64,000 nt of DNA, taken from the NCBI GenBank assembly GCA_947623915.1, contig CANQIB010000002.1:62001-126000 (forward strand), in the 5' to 3' direction. A program made the translations under genes and the position numbers. Origin of the DNA: an uncultured Ruminiclostridium sp. (lineage in GTDB: Bacteria; Bacillota; Clostridia; Oscillospirales; Ruminococcaceae). The notes under the pieces are model-generated. The model was not told where the DNA came from. It saw only the letters and a program-made list of their open reading frames with translations, and did no database searches. Below are positions 1 through 9,388 of the stretch, one piece after another (position 1 is the first letter of the stretch; every line of letters starts with the position of its first letter).

Positions 1-271
1 CCACCGGCGCGAGATTTCCCTCGGTAAGACGGAGTATCTCGCCGACTGTATACTGATCCGGCCTGCGCGCAAGCCGATAGCCTCCCTGAAAGCCTCGGTT
101 GGTATGCAAAAAATTAGTCTTATTGAATACCGGCACTATCTGCTCAAGATATTTTTTGGAAATGCCCTGCCGCTCGGCGATATCCTTAAGCGCTATAAAT
201 TCGCCGTTTTGGTGTTCCGCAAGGTCTACCATCATTCTCAGCGCGTATCTGCCTTTTGTTGAAATTTTCAA
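1..271 (-). CDS. Rrf2-family (IscR-like) transcriptional regulator, 3' end outside window
   Basis: The reading frame runs leftward from a TTG start at 271-269, preceded by an AAAGGAGG ribosome site eight bases upstream. It begins MKISTKGRYALRMMVDLAEH and continues through the winged-helix region (IALKDIAERQGISKKYLEQI, then RGFQGGYRLAR), which is the standard Rrf2 N-terminal signature. About 90 residues are visible; the C-terminal part, where Fe-S-binding Rrf2 proteins carry three cysteines, is off the edge, so whether it is a true IscR cannot be told. Family members repress Fe-S assembly, cysteine metabolism or nitrosative-stress genes and usually repress themselves. A good promoter lies at 340-312. 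Confidence 0.9.
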   Translation of the reverse strand, partial: MKISTKGRYALRMMVDLAEHQNGEFIALKDIAERQGISKKYLEQIVPVFNKTNFLHTNRGFQGGYRLARRPDQYTVGEILRLTEGNLAPV

Positions 272-311
272 ACCGTTTTCCTCCTTTGAAAGAATAGTTT
301 TCCCAATTCCT

Positions 312-340
312 ATAATAACATATATTTTGTAGGTTTTCAA
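312..340 (-). promoter_or_regulatory. Promoter for the Rrf2 regulator
   Basis: On the minus strand TTGAAA (340-335) is followed after exactly 17 bases by TATTAT (317-312), about 40 bases upstream of the TTG start. This is a good sigma-A type match. Autoregulation is inferred from the family only. Confidence 0.6.
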
Positions 341-361
341 GATAATAAACAAAATGTTTAC

Positions 362-399
362 AAAAAAATTACGGGCAGGCTAAAACAAGCCTGCCCGTA
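362..399 (-). terminator. Rho-independent terminator after the amidase gene
   Basis: A perfect 12-bp stem (370-381 with 388-399, loop AAAACA) is followed on the minus strand by a T-rich run (369-362). It sits just beyond the stop of the leftward amidase gene. Confidence 0.85.
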
Positions 400-409
400 G
401 ATCTTGCGG

Positions 410-1831
410 TCATTGTGTTTCTTCCGTGCCGTTGTACCCGATTATCTTTATCAGCCTTATTTCGCTGTAGCCGTAAGCGGACATCGGGAAATCTACCTTG
501 TCGGCGGTGTTGCTGTTCACCAAGTAGTCGATGACATTTCCCGCAGAGTCGCGGATAACATCGGTGATAATTACCGAATGATAAGTGTATCCGTTTACGG
601 AATACTGTATCACATCTCCCGGCTCGCCGGTAAAAAGGTTGGCGTCGGGCAGGGTAACTATGGGGTCGCTGTTGTTAAGACAGTACATATAAAAGCTGTA
701 GGTCTCCGACCATGACGGTACTCTGCCTTTTTTTGTTTCTTTATAATTCAACTCGTCGTCGAACCATTTCCATTGATCGTCGTAAGTGCCTTGCCAGTCC
801 ATGGGCAAGCCTCCGGCGTGCAGACATTGCGAAACGAAGTTTTGGCAGTTTCCTCCGTAATCGGAATAATCGCTGTATTCCTCGGTGTTGCGAACGACCG
901 TTTGTTCGTCCGTCCAAAGGTAGGAATATTCGACGGCGGCGTCGCGGTCGTATTCGTTATCCGCGGTCGGCAATTCCGCCTCGGCGTCGACGGCTTTAAA
1001 CTGTGCGCTGCGCTTTTCTGCCTCGCTGTCCACACTTGTTTTAAGCTGCTTTAGTACCAGCGCGTAAGTCTTTGCCAAGTCCGTATCCTCGGGTATATCC
1101 GCCTCCAAAAGCTGCGTGTTGCCGTCCAGCTCCAGACGGTCGAGCATAAACTCCTCGGTTTGCATGACGGCGGCGGTCTCGTCGTACATACTGAGTAATT
1201 TACCGCTGTCCGACTGTATCACGGCTTTTCCCTGACACCCGACGGAATAGGACGGCTTTGAGGACAGCGCGAATTCCACGCTGTCGTTTAGCAGAAACGA
1301 TATTTCGTATGTATTTCCGTTTATTTTAAAATCGGTCACCGTTACCGTAACGTCCGCAGAGACAAACGAGAGGTTGGAGTTAAAGGAACGCCTGAGATAT
1401 ACGTTGTATTCCAGCGCGGTATCGCAAAGTCCTGCGGAAAGCTCGCCAAGACGCTCCTCGGTGTTGAAATATCCGCTGACGGGGAAAAATTCAAGACTTC
1501 CGAGAACGGTGTATATATCGGTAAAATAATCGCCCAGCAGTTCCTTTACCGTTTCCGGCACGGGTATGCTGCTGTCGTCTACCGTCATTTTTATATCCGG
1601 CCTTGTATAGGCAAGAGTCCCGCTGTTAAGGGAAAGCGAGATGTTTTGCTCCGGAGCGGTCGACGATTCGGAGACGGAGGTGTCGCCTTTTATATCCAAG
1701 TCATGAGTAAGCTCTCCGCTTGCCGCGAGGATTATAACGAAAACCACCACCACTCCGAATATGCAAAGACAGGGTACTGTCAGTAATGCGGTAAAAGCCG
1801 ACGGCTTTTTTTGTCTGCGTTTGTTGTTCAA
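410..1831 (-). CDS. Membrane-anchored amidase-domain protein (Amidase_6-like)
   Basis: 473 residues from a TTG start with GGAGG upstream. A basic N-terminus and one hydrophobic segment (about residues 14-37) suggest an extracellular protein anchored in the membrane. The middle (about 60-290) is a low-similarity domain I do not recognise. The C-terminal about 180 residues match the putative amidase domain of Firmicutes: GGNCQNFVSQCL with the likely nucleophile Cys329, GDVIQY, YHSVIITD with His418, then VNSNT. Proteins of this type are thought to cleave peptide or amide bonds in the cell envelope; the substrate is not known. It has its own promoter (1931-1903) and terminator. Confidence 0.8.
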   Translation of the reverse strand: MNNKRRQKKPSAFTALLTVPCLCIFGVVVVFVIILAASGELTHDLDIKGDTSVSESSTAPEQNISLSLNSGTLAYTRPDIKMTVDDSSIPVPETVKELLGDYFTDIYTVLGSLEFFPVSGYFNTEERLGELSAGLCDTALEYNVYLRRSFNSNLSFVSADVTVTVTDFKINGNTYEISFLLNDSVEFALSSKPSYSVGCQGKAVIQSDSGKLLSMYDETAAVMQTEEFMLDRLELDGNTQLLEADIPEDTDLAKTYALVLKQLKTSVDSEAEKRSAQFKAVDAEAELPTADNEYDRDAAVEYSYLWTDEQTVVRNTEEYSDYSDYGGNCQNFVSQCLHAGGLPMDWQGTYDDQWKWFDDELNYKETKKGRVPSWSETYSFYMYCLNNSDPIVTLPDANLFTGEPGDVIQYSVNGYTYHSVIITDVIRDSAGNVIDYLVNSNTADKVDFPMSAYGYSEIRLIKIIGYNGTEETQ

Positions 1832-1902
1832 GATGTTTCCTCCGTAAAAGTATAAAGGCTTAAAGTCGGTTCGGCATTATCTTCCGATATTATCCTAGTT
1901 GC

Positions 1903-1931
1903 AGTTTAGCATAAAAATCGAACCGTGTCAA
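1903..1931 (-). promoter_or_regulatory. Promoter for the amidase gene
   Basis: Minus-strand TTGACA (1931-1926), 17-base spacer, TAAACT (1908-1903), about 70 bases before the amidase start. Confidence 0.6.
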
Positions 1932-2031
1932 TATCCGACGAAGGCTTTTTTGAAAAATTGCCCATACACATTTTACCGCCGCGCGGCATAAATTGAAAAG
2001 TGTGCAAACCGTGACACAGGGAGTGATATAT

Positions 2032-3105
2032 ATGTATGAAAGGCTTGAACGTCCGCTTAAAGGAGCGGATATAAGCTATGTTCAGAAAAACTTTGATTTT
2101 TCCGCCGCTAAGGAGTACGGAATACGTTTTTTGATAATAAGGGCGGGGATAGCCCTGTCCGTGGATTCTCAGCTATATTCCCATATACGCGGGGCGGAGG
2201 CCGCCGATATACCCTACGGGTTTTACTGGTATTCCTACGCGTTCAGCGTAAAGGAGGCAAGAGCCGAAGCCGCCGCCTGCCTTGCCGCGATAAAGGCGTA
2301 CAGACCGAAATATCCGGTGTTTTACGACGTGGAGAGCAATCGTCAGGTAAGCGCGCTTAACACCCGCGAAAGGACGGATATCGTAAAAGCCTTTTGCGAC
2401 GAGGTGATAAAAGGCGGATACCCCTGCGGGATATACGCAAATCCGAGTTGGCTGCTGAATTATCTGAAAAAAGACGAGCTTGTCGGGAAATACGACATAT
2501 GGCTCGCAAACTGGACCGACGACCCGAACAGACCCACCGGCTTTGATTTCGGTCAGACTATATGGCAATGGGGACTGGACAGGATAGGCGGAATGAATAC
2601 GGACGGGGATCTGTGCTATGTTGATTATCCCGCGATAACCGAAAAATTTTACGAGGGGCTGTCAAAACCCAAACCCTACCCCGACCCCGAACCGACGGAA
2701 AAATTCAAAGTCGGCGACAGGGTGAGGGTGCGCAAAGGCGCGCGCACCTACGACGGAAAGCCGCTCGCGTCGTTCGTTTACGATAACGTTTATACGGTGC
2801 AGCAGGTCGGCATAAAGGGAAAGCCCGACTATATCGTCATAGGAGTAGACGGCATGGTCACCGCCGCGGTAAAAGCGTCCGACCTCATTTTGGAAAAAAC
2901 GGAAGTAAAGCTGAAGGTCGGCGACAGGGTGAGGGTGCGCAAAGGCGCGCGCACCTACGACGGAAAACCGCTCGCGTCGTTTGTTTACGATAACGTTTAT
3001 ACGGTGCAGCAGGTCGGCATAAAGGGAAAGCCCAACTATATAGTCATAGGAGTAAACGGCATGGTCACCGCCGCGGTAAAAGCGTCCGACCTTTCGTTGG
3101 TCTGA
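2032..3105 (+). CDS. GH25 lysozyme with two C-terminal SH3-like repeats
   Basis: 357 residues from ATG 2032, which follows AGGGAG at normal spacing; an in-frame TTG at 1993 lacks such a site. The first about 205 residues form a glycoside hydrolase 25 domain (muramidase): KGADISYVQKNFDF near the start, FYDVES with acidic catalytic residues, and TIWQWG near the end of the barrel. Two nearly identical 60-residue SH3-like modules (KVGDRVRVRKGARTYDGKPL) follow, probably binding the wall. No signal peptide is visible, so export or lytic release is unclear; such enzymes are often of phage origin. The module resembles the C-terminus of the endolysin in the prophage of this window. Confidence 0.9.
   Translation: MYERLERPLKGADISYVQKNFDFSAAKEYGIRFLIIRAGIALSVDSQLYSHIRGAEAADIPYGFYWYSYAFSVKEARAEAAACLAAIKAYRPKYPVFYDVESNRQVSALNTRERTDIVKAFCDEVIKGGYPCGIYANPSWLLNYLKKDELVGKYDIWLANWTDDPNRPTGFDFGQTIWQWGLDRIGGMNTDGDLCYVDYPAITEKFYEGLSKPKPYPDPEPTEKFKVGDRVRVRKGARTYDGKPLASFVYDNVYTVQQVGIKGKPDYIVIGVDGMVTAAVKASDLILEKTEVKLKVGDRVRVRKGARTYDGKPLASFVYDNVYTVQQVGIKGKPNYIVIGVNGMVTAAVKASDLSLV
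2707..3093 (+). repeat. Tandem 207-bp-period repeat encoding SH3-like modules
   Basis: Two 180-bp units (2707-2886 and 2914-3093) are almost identical in DNA as well as protein, joined by a 27-bp linker. Near identity of silent sites implies recent duplication or gene conversion. Confidence 0.9.
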
Positions 3106-3117
3106 AAAAACAAAAAC

Positions 3118-3148
3118 GTGCCGACGGATGGATAATACCCGTCGGCAC
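3118..3148. terminator. Bidirectional terminator between lysozyme and AraC genes
   Basis: Perfect 10-bp stem GTGCCGACGG / CCGTCGGCAC around an 11-base loop, with an A-rich tract on the left (T-rich for the leftward gene) and ATTTGTTAT on the right. It separates two convergent genes. Confidence 0.8.
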
Positions 3149-3162
3149 ATTTGTTATCGCAG

Positions 3163-4014
3163 TTAAAAGCTCTTGCGGCAGTAATCTCTGGGAGTTACTC
3201 CCTTATGATTTTTGAACACCTTGATAAAGTAGCTGTAATCGTTGAAGCCGCAGTTCATCGCTATGTCTATCAGCTTGTCGTCAGTGCCTACTATCTGTTC
3301 ACAGGCGGATTCTATCCGATAGTAGTTGAGATATTCCACGGGAGTTTTCGAGGTGTATTCCTTAAACGCGCGGCAGAAATAATTTCGGTTCATTCCGCAT
3401 TGCTTTGCCATATCCGCCAAGGTTATCGGCTCTTTGTAATGCGTTTCGATATAGGAAAGCACCTTTTTGAATTTTCTTATCTTCTTTATATCGCCGGTGG
3501 TCGTTTCGGTCAGCGGATATACGTCGTCGGAAGCCGTCACGCTGCCGAGCATGGATAAAAGATTGCCAAGCACGAAAAATTCATAGCCGCTTTCTTTTTT
3601 TATCATCGCGTCCACGGCGGCTGCGGCGTACGACGCAGTCGCGCTTCCGCTCATGAATACGGAGGATATCTGCTTTTCGTGATTTACTATCGGCTGCATT
3701 GCCGTCAGACAGTCGGGACACCCCTTGAGTATCGCCGATATATCAAAGACCAGACAGTCATACACGCATTTGTCCGGCACTCCTCCGTGCAAAGAGCCTC
3801 CCATTATCAGCGAACAGTCTCCCGCGCCGAGCGTATGTTCTTTTCCGTCGATGCTCAACTCAAAGCTGCCGCTGCGTACTACTATAAGTTCACATTCGGT
3901 GTGCCAGTGATGGATCATATTGTATCTGGGATGCTCGTCCGTTACATGGTATAAGGCGAACGGAAACTCTTTTGTTCCGTGATTTCGCTTTTCCCGGTAA
4001 TCAATATACTTCAT
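3163..4014 (-). CDS. AraC-family transcriptional regulator
   Basis: 283 residues when started at ATG 4014 (MKYIDYREK), which has a G-rich ribosome site; a TTG at 4047 would add 11 residues. The N-terminal half is a cupin-like sugar-sensing domain (MIHHWHTECELIVVRSGSFEL, GDCSLIMGG). The C-terminal about 100 residues hold two helix-turn-helix motifs (ITLADMAKQCGMNRNYFCRAFKEY; then IDIAMNCGFNDYSYFIKVFK). It is divergent from the GH94 phosphorylase, so it probably controls that gene in response to an oligosaccharide; this is inferred from position. Confidence 0.9.
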   Translation of the reverse strand: MKYIDYREKRNHGTKEFPFALYHVTDEHPRYNMIHHWHTECELIVVRSGSFELSIDGKEHTLGAGDCSLIMGGSLHGGVPDKCVYDCLVFDISAILKGCPDCLTAMQPIVNHEKQISSVFMSGSATASYAAAAVDAMIKKESGYEFFVLGNLLSMLGSVTASDDVYPLTETTTGDIKKIRKFKKVLSYIETHYKEPITLADMAKQCGMNRNYFCRAFKEYTSKTPVEYLNYYRIESACEQIVGTDDKLIDIAMNCGFNDYSYFIKVFKNHKGVTPRDYCRKSF

Positions 4015-4339
4015 TTTATCTGCCCCGCCTTTCTGTGTATTGCTCAAAGCGGCAGGCTGTAAAAAGTCTGCCGTAGAGCTTGAGTTTCTCTTTTATAGAG
4101 TAGCAAGAGTCGCCTCTTTATCGGAATTGGAAATTTTGATGCGATTCCCCAAGTTTATTTTAACATTTAATTTCCAGAAAGTAAAGGCTATTTTAAAAAT
4201 ATTTTGTTCAAATTCTAAATATTGTAAATTTTATACGAAAATGTAATGTTTTTTTGTGCAAAAAGTGTAAGCGCGGCGCTGCTCAGAAGCCGCAAATCAA
4301 GCGCCGCCAAAAAAATTTTATATAAAAACGATTACATAC

Positions 4340-4368
4340 TTGCAGAAATTTTTGTAATGTTATATAAT
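4340..4368 (+). promoter_or_regulatory. Promoter for the GH94 phosphorylase
   Basis: TTGCAG (4340-4345), 17-base spacer, TATAAT (4363-4368). It lies in the 473-bp gap between the divergent AraC and GH94 genes (4015-4487). The rest of this gap is AT-rich and shows no further gene; AraC binding sites are expected here but I could not assign a motif. The GH94 start has a strong AGGAGG. Confidence 0.65.
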
Positions 4369-4487
4369 ATTATTAAAGCATTCCTTTTTTTACCGCCGTC
4401 AGGCGGACAAGGGTATGCAAAGTGACGTAATGCCGCAGGAGAACCGATTTTATCGGTGCGGCAAAAATAAACGCTCAGGAGGTCAAC

Positions 4488-6992
4488 ATGAAATTCGGCT
4501 ATTTTGACGATGCCAACAGGGAATATGTCATTACATCTCCCAAGACGCCTTATCCGTGGATAAACTATCTCGGTACGCAGGGCTTTTTTTCGCTTATCTC
4601 AAATACGGCTGGCGGTTACAGCTTCTACAAGGACGCAAGACTCAGAAGAATTACCCGTTACCGTTATAACAATGTCCCGGTGGATATGGGAGGACGTTAT
4701 TTTTACATAAATGACGGCGGACATATCTGGAATCCCGGCTGGTCGCCGGTAAAAACAACGCTCGATTCTTACGAGTGCCGTCACGGTATGGGCTATACCA
4801 AGATAACGGGTTCGTCGATGGGCGTTACCGCGAGCATAACGTTTTTCGTTCCGCAGGATTTCAACGGCGAGATACAGAAGGTCACTATCACCAACGATTC
4901 CGACAAGGAAAAACAGCTCAAGCTGTTCAGCTTTGCGGAGTGGTGCCTTTGGGACGCAAACGACGACACCACGAACTTCCAGCGTAATTTCAACACCGGC
5001 GAGGTGGAGATAGACGGTTCGGTCATCTACCACAAGACGGAATACAAGGAAAGACGCGACCATTATGCGTTCTATGCGGTAAACGTTCCGATAAACGGCT
5101 TTGATACCGACAGAGAGAGCTTTTTGGGACTGTACAACGGTTTTGACGCTCCGCAGGCGGTATTTGCGGGCAAGCCCTCCATGTCCGTTGCGGACGGCTG
5201 GTCGCCTATCGCTTCCCACTATATCGAGATAACGCTCCGTCCCGGCGAGAGCAAGGATCTGGTGTTCTGTCTGGGATATGTCGAAAATCCCGCGGACGAG
5301 AAATTTGCACCCGATCTGGACGAGAACAGCAGCATAATCACTTCCGGCAACAGCAAAAAGAATATAATAAATAAGAAAAAGGCGCAGGAGATGCTCGCCA
5401 TGTGCGACACCGCCGAGAAAGCGGATAAGCTGTTCGAGCAGCTCAAGGCACATTGGAACAGCCTGCTCGGTCAGTACAGCGTAAATTCGCCGGACGAAAA
5501 GCTCAACCGTATGGTAAATATTTGGAATCAGTATCAATGTATGGTAACTTTCAATATGTCGCGTTCCGCATCGTACTTTGAAAGCGGAATAGGCAGAGGA
5601 ATGGGCTTCCGCGATTCCAACCAAGATCTGCTCGGATTTGTACATCAGATACCCGCCAGAGCAAGAGAAAGACTGCTTGACCTTGCGGCTACCATGCTGG
5701 AGGACGGCGGAGCTTACCATCAGTATCAGCCGCTCACCAAAAAGGGAAATCACGAGCTCGGCTCAAACTTCAACGACGACCCGCTGTGGATGATACTTGC
5801 GGTCGCAGCATACATCAAGGAGACCGGCGACGTTTCGATACTGGACGAAAAAGTGCCTTACGAAAATCGCGACGAGCTTGCGGATACCATGCTTAACCAC
5901 ATGAAGAGAGCGTTCGACCACGTTGTCAAAAAGGTAGGTCCTCACGGACTGCCGCTCAGCGGACGCGCCGACTGGAACGACTGCCTGAATCTTTCCTGCT
6001 TCTCGGATAAGCCGGGCGAATCTTTCCAGACCTATAACAATAAGGAAATGTTCACCGAACCGCCTTTCTACAGCCAGGTGGCGGAATCCGTGATGATAGC
6101 GGGAATGTTCTGCTTTATCGCTCCCGAATATCCGGCAATGTGCCGTCTTAAAGGCGACGAGCAGGAGGCGCTGAGAGCCGAGGCGGAGATAGCCAAGATG
6201 AGAGAGCTGACCGAGCAATACGGCTACGACGGCGAATGGTTCCTGCGTGCATATGACCACAACGGAAACAAGGTAGGTTCTCACGAGAACGAGGAGGGCA
6301 AGATATTCATAGAGCCGCAGGGCTGGTGCGTTCTTGCCGGAATAGGCAAGGATAAGGGATACGACATAAAGACGCTGGACAGCGTTGACAAGTATCTTAA
6401 CTCCAAGCACGGACTTGTGCTGAACAACCCCGCGTTTACTCATTACTATATCGAGTACGGTGAGATATCCACATATCCTCCGGGATATAAGGAGAACGCC
6501 GGAATATTCTGCCACAACAATGCGTGGATAATCTGTGCGGAAGCCGCGGTAGGCAGAGGCGACAAGGCGTTTGAATATTATTCAAAGATAGCGCCCGCAT
6601 TCAGAGAGGATATATCCGACCTGCACCGCACCGAGCCTTATGTATACGCACAGATGATAGCGGGCAAGGACGCTGCCCGTCACGGAGAGGCAAAGAACTC
6701 TTGGCTCACCGGAACGGCCGCATGGAACTTTGTGGCGGTATCTCAATATATACTCGGTATAAAGCCCGATTATAACGGACTCAAGCTCGACCCCTCCATT
6801 CCCTCGGCTTGGGACGGATTTACCGCGTCAAGACTGTTCAGAGGCGCTACCTACAACATCACGGTACAGAACCCCGAACACGTTTGCAGCGGAGTAAAGA
6901 CGGTGACGGTTGACGGCAAGGCTGTCGACGGCAATATCGTACCCGCGTTCGGCGAGGGTGTCCATACCGTTGAAGTAGTGCTTGGCAAGTAA
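4488..6992 (+). CDS. GH94 cellobiose phosphorylase
   Basis: 834 residues, full length for the family. It carries out phosphorolysis of cellobiose (or a related beta-1,4 glucoside) to glucose 1-phosphate and glucose in the cytoplasm, saving ATP; no signal peptide is present. The start ([15 protein letters not shown], then [14 protein letters not shown]) and the catalytic motif [11 protein letters not shown], whose Asp498 is the expected proton donor, are typical. An N-terminal beta-sandwich (about 1-300) precedes the alpha/alpha barrel. Cellobiose rather than cellodextrin specificity is judged from length and the conserved N-terminus. The neighbouring AraC regulator is the likely controller. 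Confidence 0.93.
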   Translation: MKFGYFDDANREYVITSPKTPYPWINYLGTQGFFSLISNTAGGYSFYKDARLRRITRYRYNNVPVDMGGRYFYINDGGHIWNPGWSPVKTTLDSYECRHGMGYTKITGSSMGVTASITFFVPQDFNGEIQKVTITNDSDKEKQLKLFSFAEWCLWDANDDTTNFQRNFNTGEVEIDGSVIYHKTEYKERRDHYAFYAVNVPINGFDTDRESFLGLYNGFDAPQAVFAGKPSMSVADGWSPIASHYIEITLRPGESKDLVFCLGYVENPADEKFAPDLDENSSIITSGNSKKNIINKKKAQEMLAMCDTAEKADKLFEQLKAHWNSLLGQYSVNSPDEKLNRMVNIWNQYQCMVTFNMSRSASYFESGIGRGMGFRDSNQDLLGFVHQIPARARERLLDLAATMLEDGGAYHQYQPLTKKGNHELGSNFNDDPLWMILAVAAYIKETGDVSILDEKVPYENRDELADTMLNHMKRAFDHVVKKVGPHGLPLSGRADWNDCLNLSCFSDKPGESFQTYNNKEMFTEPPFYSQVAESVMIAGMFCFIAPEYPAMCRLKGDEQEALRAEAEIAKMRELTEQYGYDGEWFLRAYDHNGNKVGSHENEEGKIFIEPQGWCVLAGIGKDKGYDIKTLDSVDKYLNSKHGLVLNNPAFTHYYIEYGEISTYPPGYKENAGIFCHNNAWIICAEAAVGRGDKAFEYYSKIAPAFREDISDLHRTEPYVYAQMIAGKDAARHGEAKNSWLTGTAAWNFVAVSQYILGIKPDYNGLKLDPSIPSAWDGFTASRLFRGATYNITVQNPEHVCSGVKTVTVDGKAVDGNIVPAFGEGVHTVEVVLGK

Positions 6993-7040
6993 CACATACG
7001 GTTGAAATGTAATTTAGCGATATTTATTTTAACGATTAAG

Positions 7041-7333
7041 AAAACCGCCCGACGGATATTCCGTCGGGCGGTCAGTCTGTAGAAAAAGGTCAATATAAAG
7101 CGGAAGGAAAGAGTTGAGTTTAAAACTGTCCGCCGCTCGGCGGAAAGTTCACGGGGAAAACCATCAGGGTTTTCGCCCTCAAGTTTGATAAGAGCCGCGC
7201 AAAGCGCGGCAAAAATCGAGCTAGACTGCGTAAGCAGTCTAGCCGATTTTTTCAGCTTGTCGGGAAATCCGACCGTAGGGAGGGTTTTTCGACAAGCTGA
7301 CCCGCCCGACGGAATATCCGTCGGGCGGTTTTT
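7041..7333. repeat. Multi-hairpin intergenic element with 31-bp inverted termini
   Basis: A 293-bp block fills the gap between the convergent GH94 and M23 genes and contains no plausible gene. It holds seven stems: 7044-7072, 7129-7144, 7153-7178, 7194-7210, 7211-7251, 7253-7299 and 7302-7328. The first and last are the same self-complementary hairpin, and positions 7041-7071 are the exact reverse complement of 7302-7332. The 7211-7251 stem has A and T runs on both sides and could terminate transcription both ways. The layout fits a MITE- or REP-like repeat or a structured RNA; no transposase is present. Confidence 0.7.
7302..7333 (+). terminator. Terminator-like hairpin at the right end of the hairpin element
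   Basis: Stem of 11 bp (7302-7312 with 7318-7328) followed by five Ts (7329-7333). It would stop rightward transcription coming from GH94. Confidence 0.6.
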
Positions 7334-7356
7334 ATGTCATTCGTATCTGTTGATTT

Positions 7357-9198
7357 TTACGGTATCGTAAGATAGTAATCGGGATTAAGACGCTGATCGC
7401 CTAATCTGACCTCAAAGTGGCAATGGTTGCCCTCCGCTCTGCCGGTCTGACCCACGGCGGCTATACATTGACCTTGCGTGACCTCCTGCCCGACGGTGAC
7501 AAATACGTCGCTGCAATGTCCGTAAAGCGTCGTGTATCCGTCGGGGTGGAGGATAGTTACCATGTTGCCGTATCCGCCGTTATCCCAGCCCGCGTAGGTG
7601 ACTACTCCCGACGCGCCCGCATAAATATCCGCGCCGTATGCGCCGCCGATGTCCACACCGGTATGTCCCCAGTATGAGCCCCAGCCGCCCCAGTATGTAC
7701 CGCCTTGTACCGGCCATATGTACTTTTTGTCATATGCGACCGATTCGTTGGAGTAGTGGGAGGACTGCGGGGGTTGAGTACCCTCTGATATTATCTCGGT
7801 GACGGGTTCTTTTACCACCTTCGTGCCGGAGATGGTGCGGCGGGTCTCAACGCCGTTGACGTAATATACCCGCGCGGTAACTTGGTTTTTACCCTGTTCA
7901 CCTTTTTGAACAGTAGTGAACACTCCCTGATAGTGGTCGTCGTCGGTGGTATGCTCGGTATCGTAGGGTACGGATACTTCGTACACCTCCGTCCTCGCTA
8001 TACTTACCGACAAAAACGGTACGCTTTGTTCCAGCAAAAGCTGTTTTCCCGCACGCATGATATAATCCTCGTCGGTTATTTCGGGATTGTATTCTTCCAG
8101 AGTTTTAAGCGGTATATCCAGCTTGTCGGAGATAAGCGACGGCGAATCGCCCTCCTGCACGGTATAATAGGACGCCTGCTGCTTTTCGGAATTGAGCAGC
8201 GTTATCATTTCGTCCTCCGAGATTATACTGTCTTCCAAAAACAGCCCAGGCTCGTAGGTTATCTCCTGTTCAAAGGCGACCTCCTCGTCGTCGCTGTCGG
8301 TCCTGTAGGAATTTAATATGCTGTCCAGCGCTTTTTCTATCTTGTTATTTTCAAGCACCGCGCCGTAAAATTTGCCGTCTATGTATATTCCGAGCGCGTA
8401 TTCTATGTTGGAATCCGACATCTCCAGCATCATGTTGGCAAGCTGGAACTTGGTGACGTATTGCTGATCCCCCAGCCGTTCCAGAGAATATTCCGGCGTG
8501 AGGTCAAGCTCCGACGCGTTTCCTCCTGCATAAGTTATGCGCTCTCCCGTTATGCGTTCCGCGTCGGAATACACCTGCTCGTTTTCTATATATCCCATCA
8601 TTTTGCCGTTTATCGACAGCTTTATGGCATAGCCGGTATCGGTCACATAGTTCACTATCCCGAACAGGAACACCAGCGAGATTATCGGCGCGGCATAGTT
8701 GAACAGCGTTACCAACAGACCGCGTCTGCCGAACAGCGCGTCTTTTACCACCGCCGCTTTTATCCTGAACGCCGCAGTGCGGTCGTGGTTTTCCTCTGCT
8801 TTCTTTATCTCCGCCATGGAGATACGCAGCGTGCGCTTTATCCTTATAAACGGCGCTCCCAAAAACTTGAACAGCGCAGTAAATATCCTTATCAGAGTGT
8901 CGCGGAACAGCACGGTATGCTTCCACAAAAATTTTGCCAGCCTTACCGTCCATCTTATCGGTATCGAAACGGTGGTGATAAGTACGCCTACCACATATTC
9001 GCCGAACGACGCCGTAATATCGTAAAGCGCGTTCCTTTTTGAACGTGTTTCGGTTTGGGCAGGCTCAACAGCGCTTTTTTCTTCTTCCTGCGGGAGGGGC
9101 TGTTCTTCCTTGATCGGCTCCGGCTTTTTTTCTTCTATGATTATTTCTTCTATTTCCTCGGAAATTCCGGACGTATCCGGCTGCTTTGCTTCGCTCAT
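7357..9198 (-). CDS. Membrane-anchored M23 peptidase with LysM and G5 domains
   Basis: 613 residues; ATG at 9198 follows AGGAGG. The order is: an acidic, Glu-rich cytoplasmic segment (1-50), an amphipathic region, a transmembrane helix near residues 165-195, a region of unknown fold, a LysM domain (YTVQEGDSPSLISDKLDI), a G5-like domain (VQKGEQGKNQVTARVYYVNG), and a C-terminal M23 metallopeptidase. The zinc ligands appear in GHTGVDIGG and HCHFEV, so it is likely an active endopeptidase cutting peptidoglycan cross-bridges. The long cytoplasmic part is unusual and may bind a partner. The promoter overlaps an operator-like dyad, pointing to regulated expression. Confidence 0.9.
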   Translation of the reverse strand: MSEAKQPDTSGISEEIEEIIIEEKKPEPIKEEQPLPQEEEKSAVEPAQTETRSKRNALYDITASFGEYVVGVLITTVSIPIRWTVRLAKFLWKHTVLFRDTLIRIFTALFKFLGAPFIRIKRTLRISMAEIKKAEENHDRTAAFRIKAAVVKDALFGRRGLLVTLFNYAAPIISLVFLFGIVNYVTDTGYAIKLSINGKMMGYIENEQVYSDAERITGERITYAGGNASELDLTPEYSLERLGDQQYVTKFQLANMMLEMSDSNIEYALGIYIDGKFYGAVLENNKIEKALDSILNSYRTDSDDEEVAFEQEITYEPGLFLEDSIISEDEMITLLNSEKQQASYYTVQEGDSPSLISDKLDIPLKTLEEYNPEITDEDYIMRAGKQLLLEQSVPFLSVSIARTEVYEVSVPYDTEHTTDDDHYQGVFTTVQKGEQGKNQVTARVYYVNGVETRRTISGTKVVKEPVTEIISEGTQPPQSSHYSNESVAYDKKYIWPVQGGTYWGGWGSYWGHTGVDIGGAYGADIYAGASGVVTYAGWDNGGYGNMVTILHPDGYTTLYGHCSDVFVTVGQEVTQGQCIAAVGQTGRAEGNHCHFEVRLGDQRLNPDYYLTIP

Positions 9199-9271
9199 AT
9201 ACTCCTCCTTTCTCCTTTGTTTTATCGGAAGTACGGCTCAAAAAGCTCTTCTTTCTTTCGTTCCGTTATCT

Positions 9272-9300
9272 ATTATAGCAAAACGGTAACAAAACTTCAA
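9272..9300 (-). promoter_or_regulatory. Promoter for the M23 peptidase
   Basis: Minus-strand TTGAAG (9300-9295), 17-base spacer, TATAAT (9277-9272), about 75 bases before the start codon. Confidence 0.65.
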
Positions 9301-9333
9301 GGTTTTGTTACCGTTTTGTTACTATTTTGTAAC
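9280..9333. promoter_or_regulatory. Operator-like paired dyads over the M23 promoter
   Basis: A perfect 16-bp inverted repeat (9280-9295 with 9302-9317, core GGTAACAAAAC/GTTTTGTTACC) covers the spacer and -35 box. A second dyad GTTAC-N6-GTAAC (9318-9333) lies just upstream. The stem is followed by no T-run, so a protein-binding site is more likely than a terminator. The regulator is not identifiable here. Confidence 0.55.
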
Positions 9334-9388
9334 CTTTTTAGGATATTTGTACAATCCGTTGGGAAAATTTTTGTGATAATTGCACATA

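Noticed and set aside
4599-5753. Long minus-strand ORFs opposite the GH94, pyrG, polA and protease genes
   Set aside because: They mirror well-supported genes with clear motifs and have no ribosome sites or recognisable domains.
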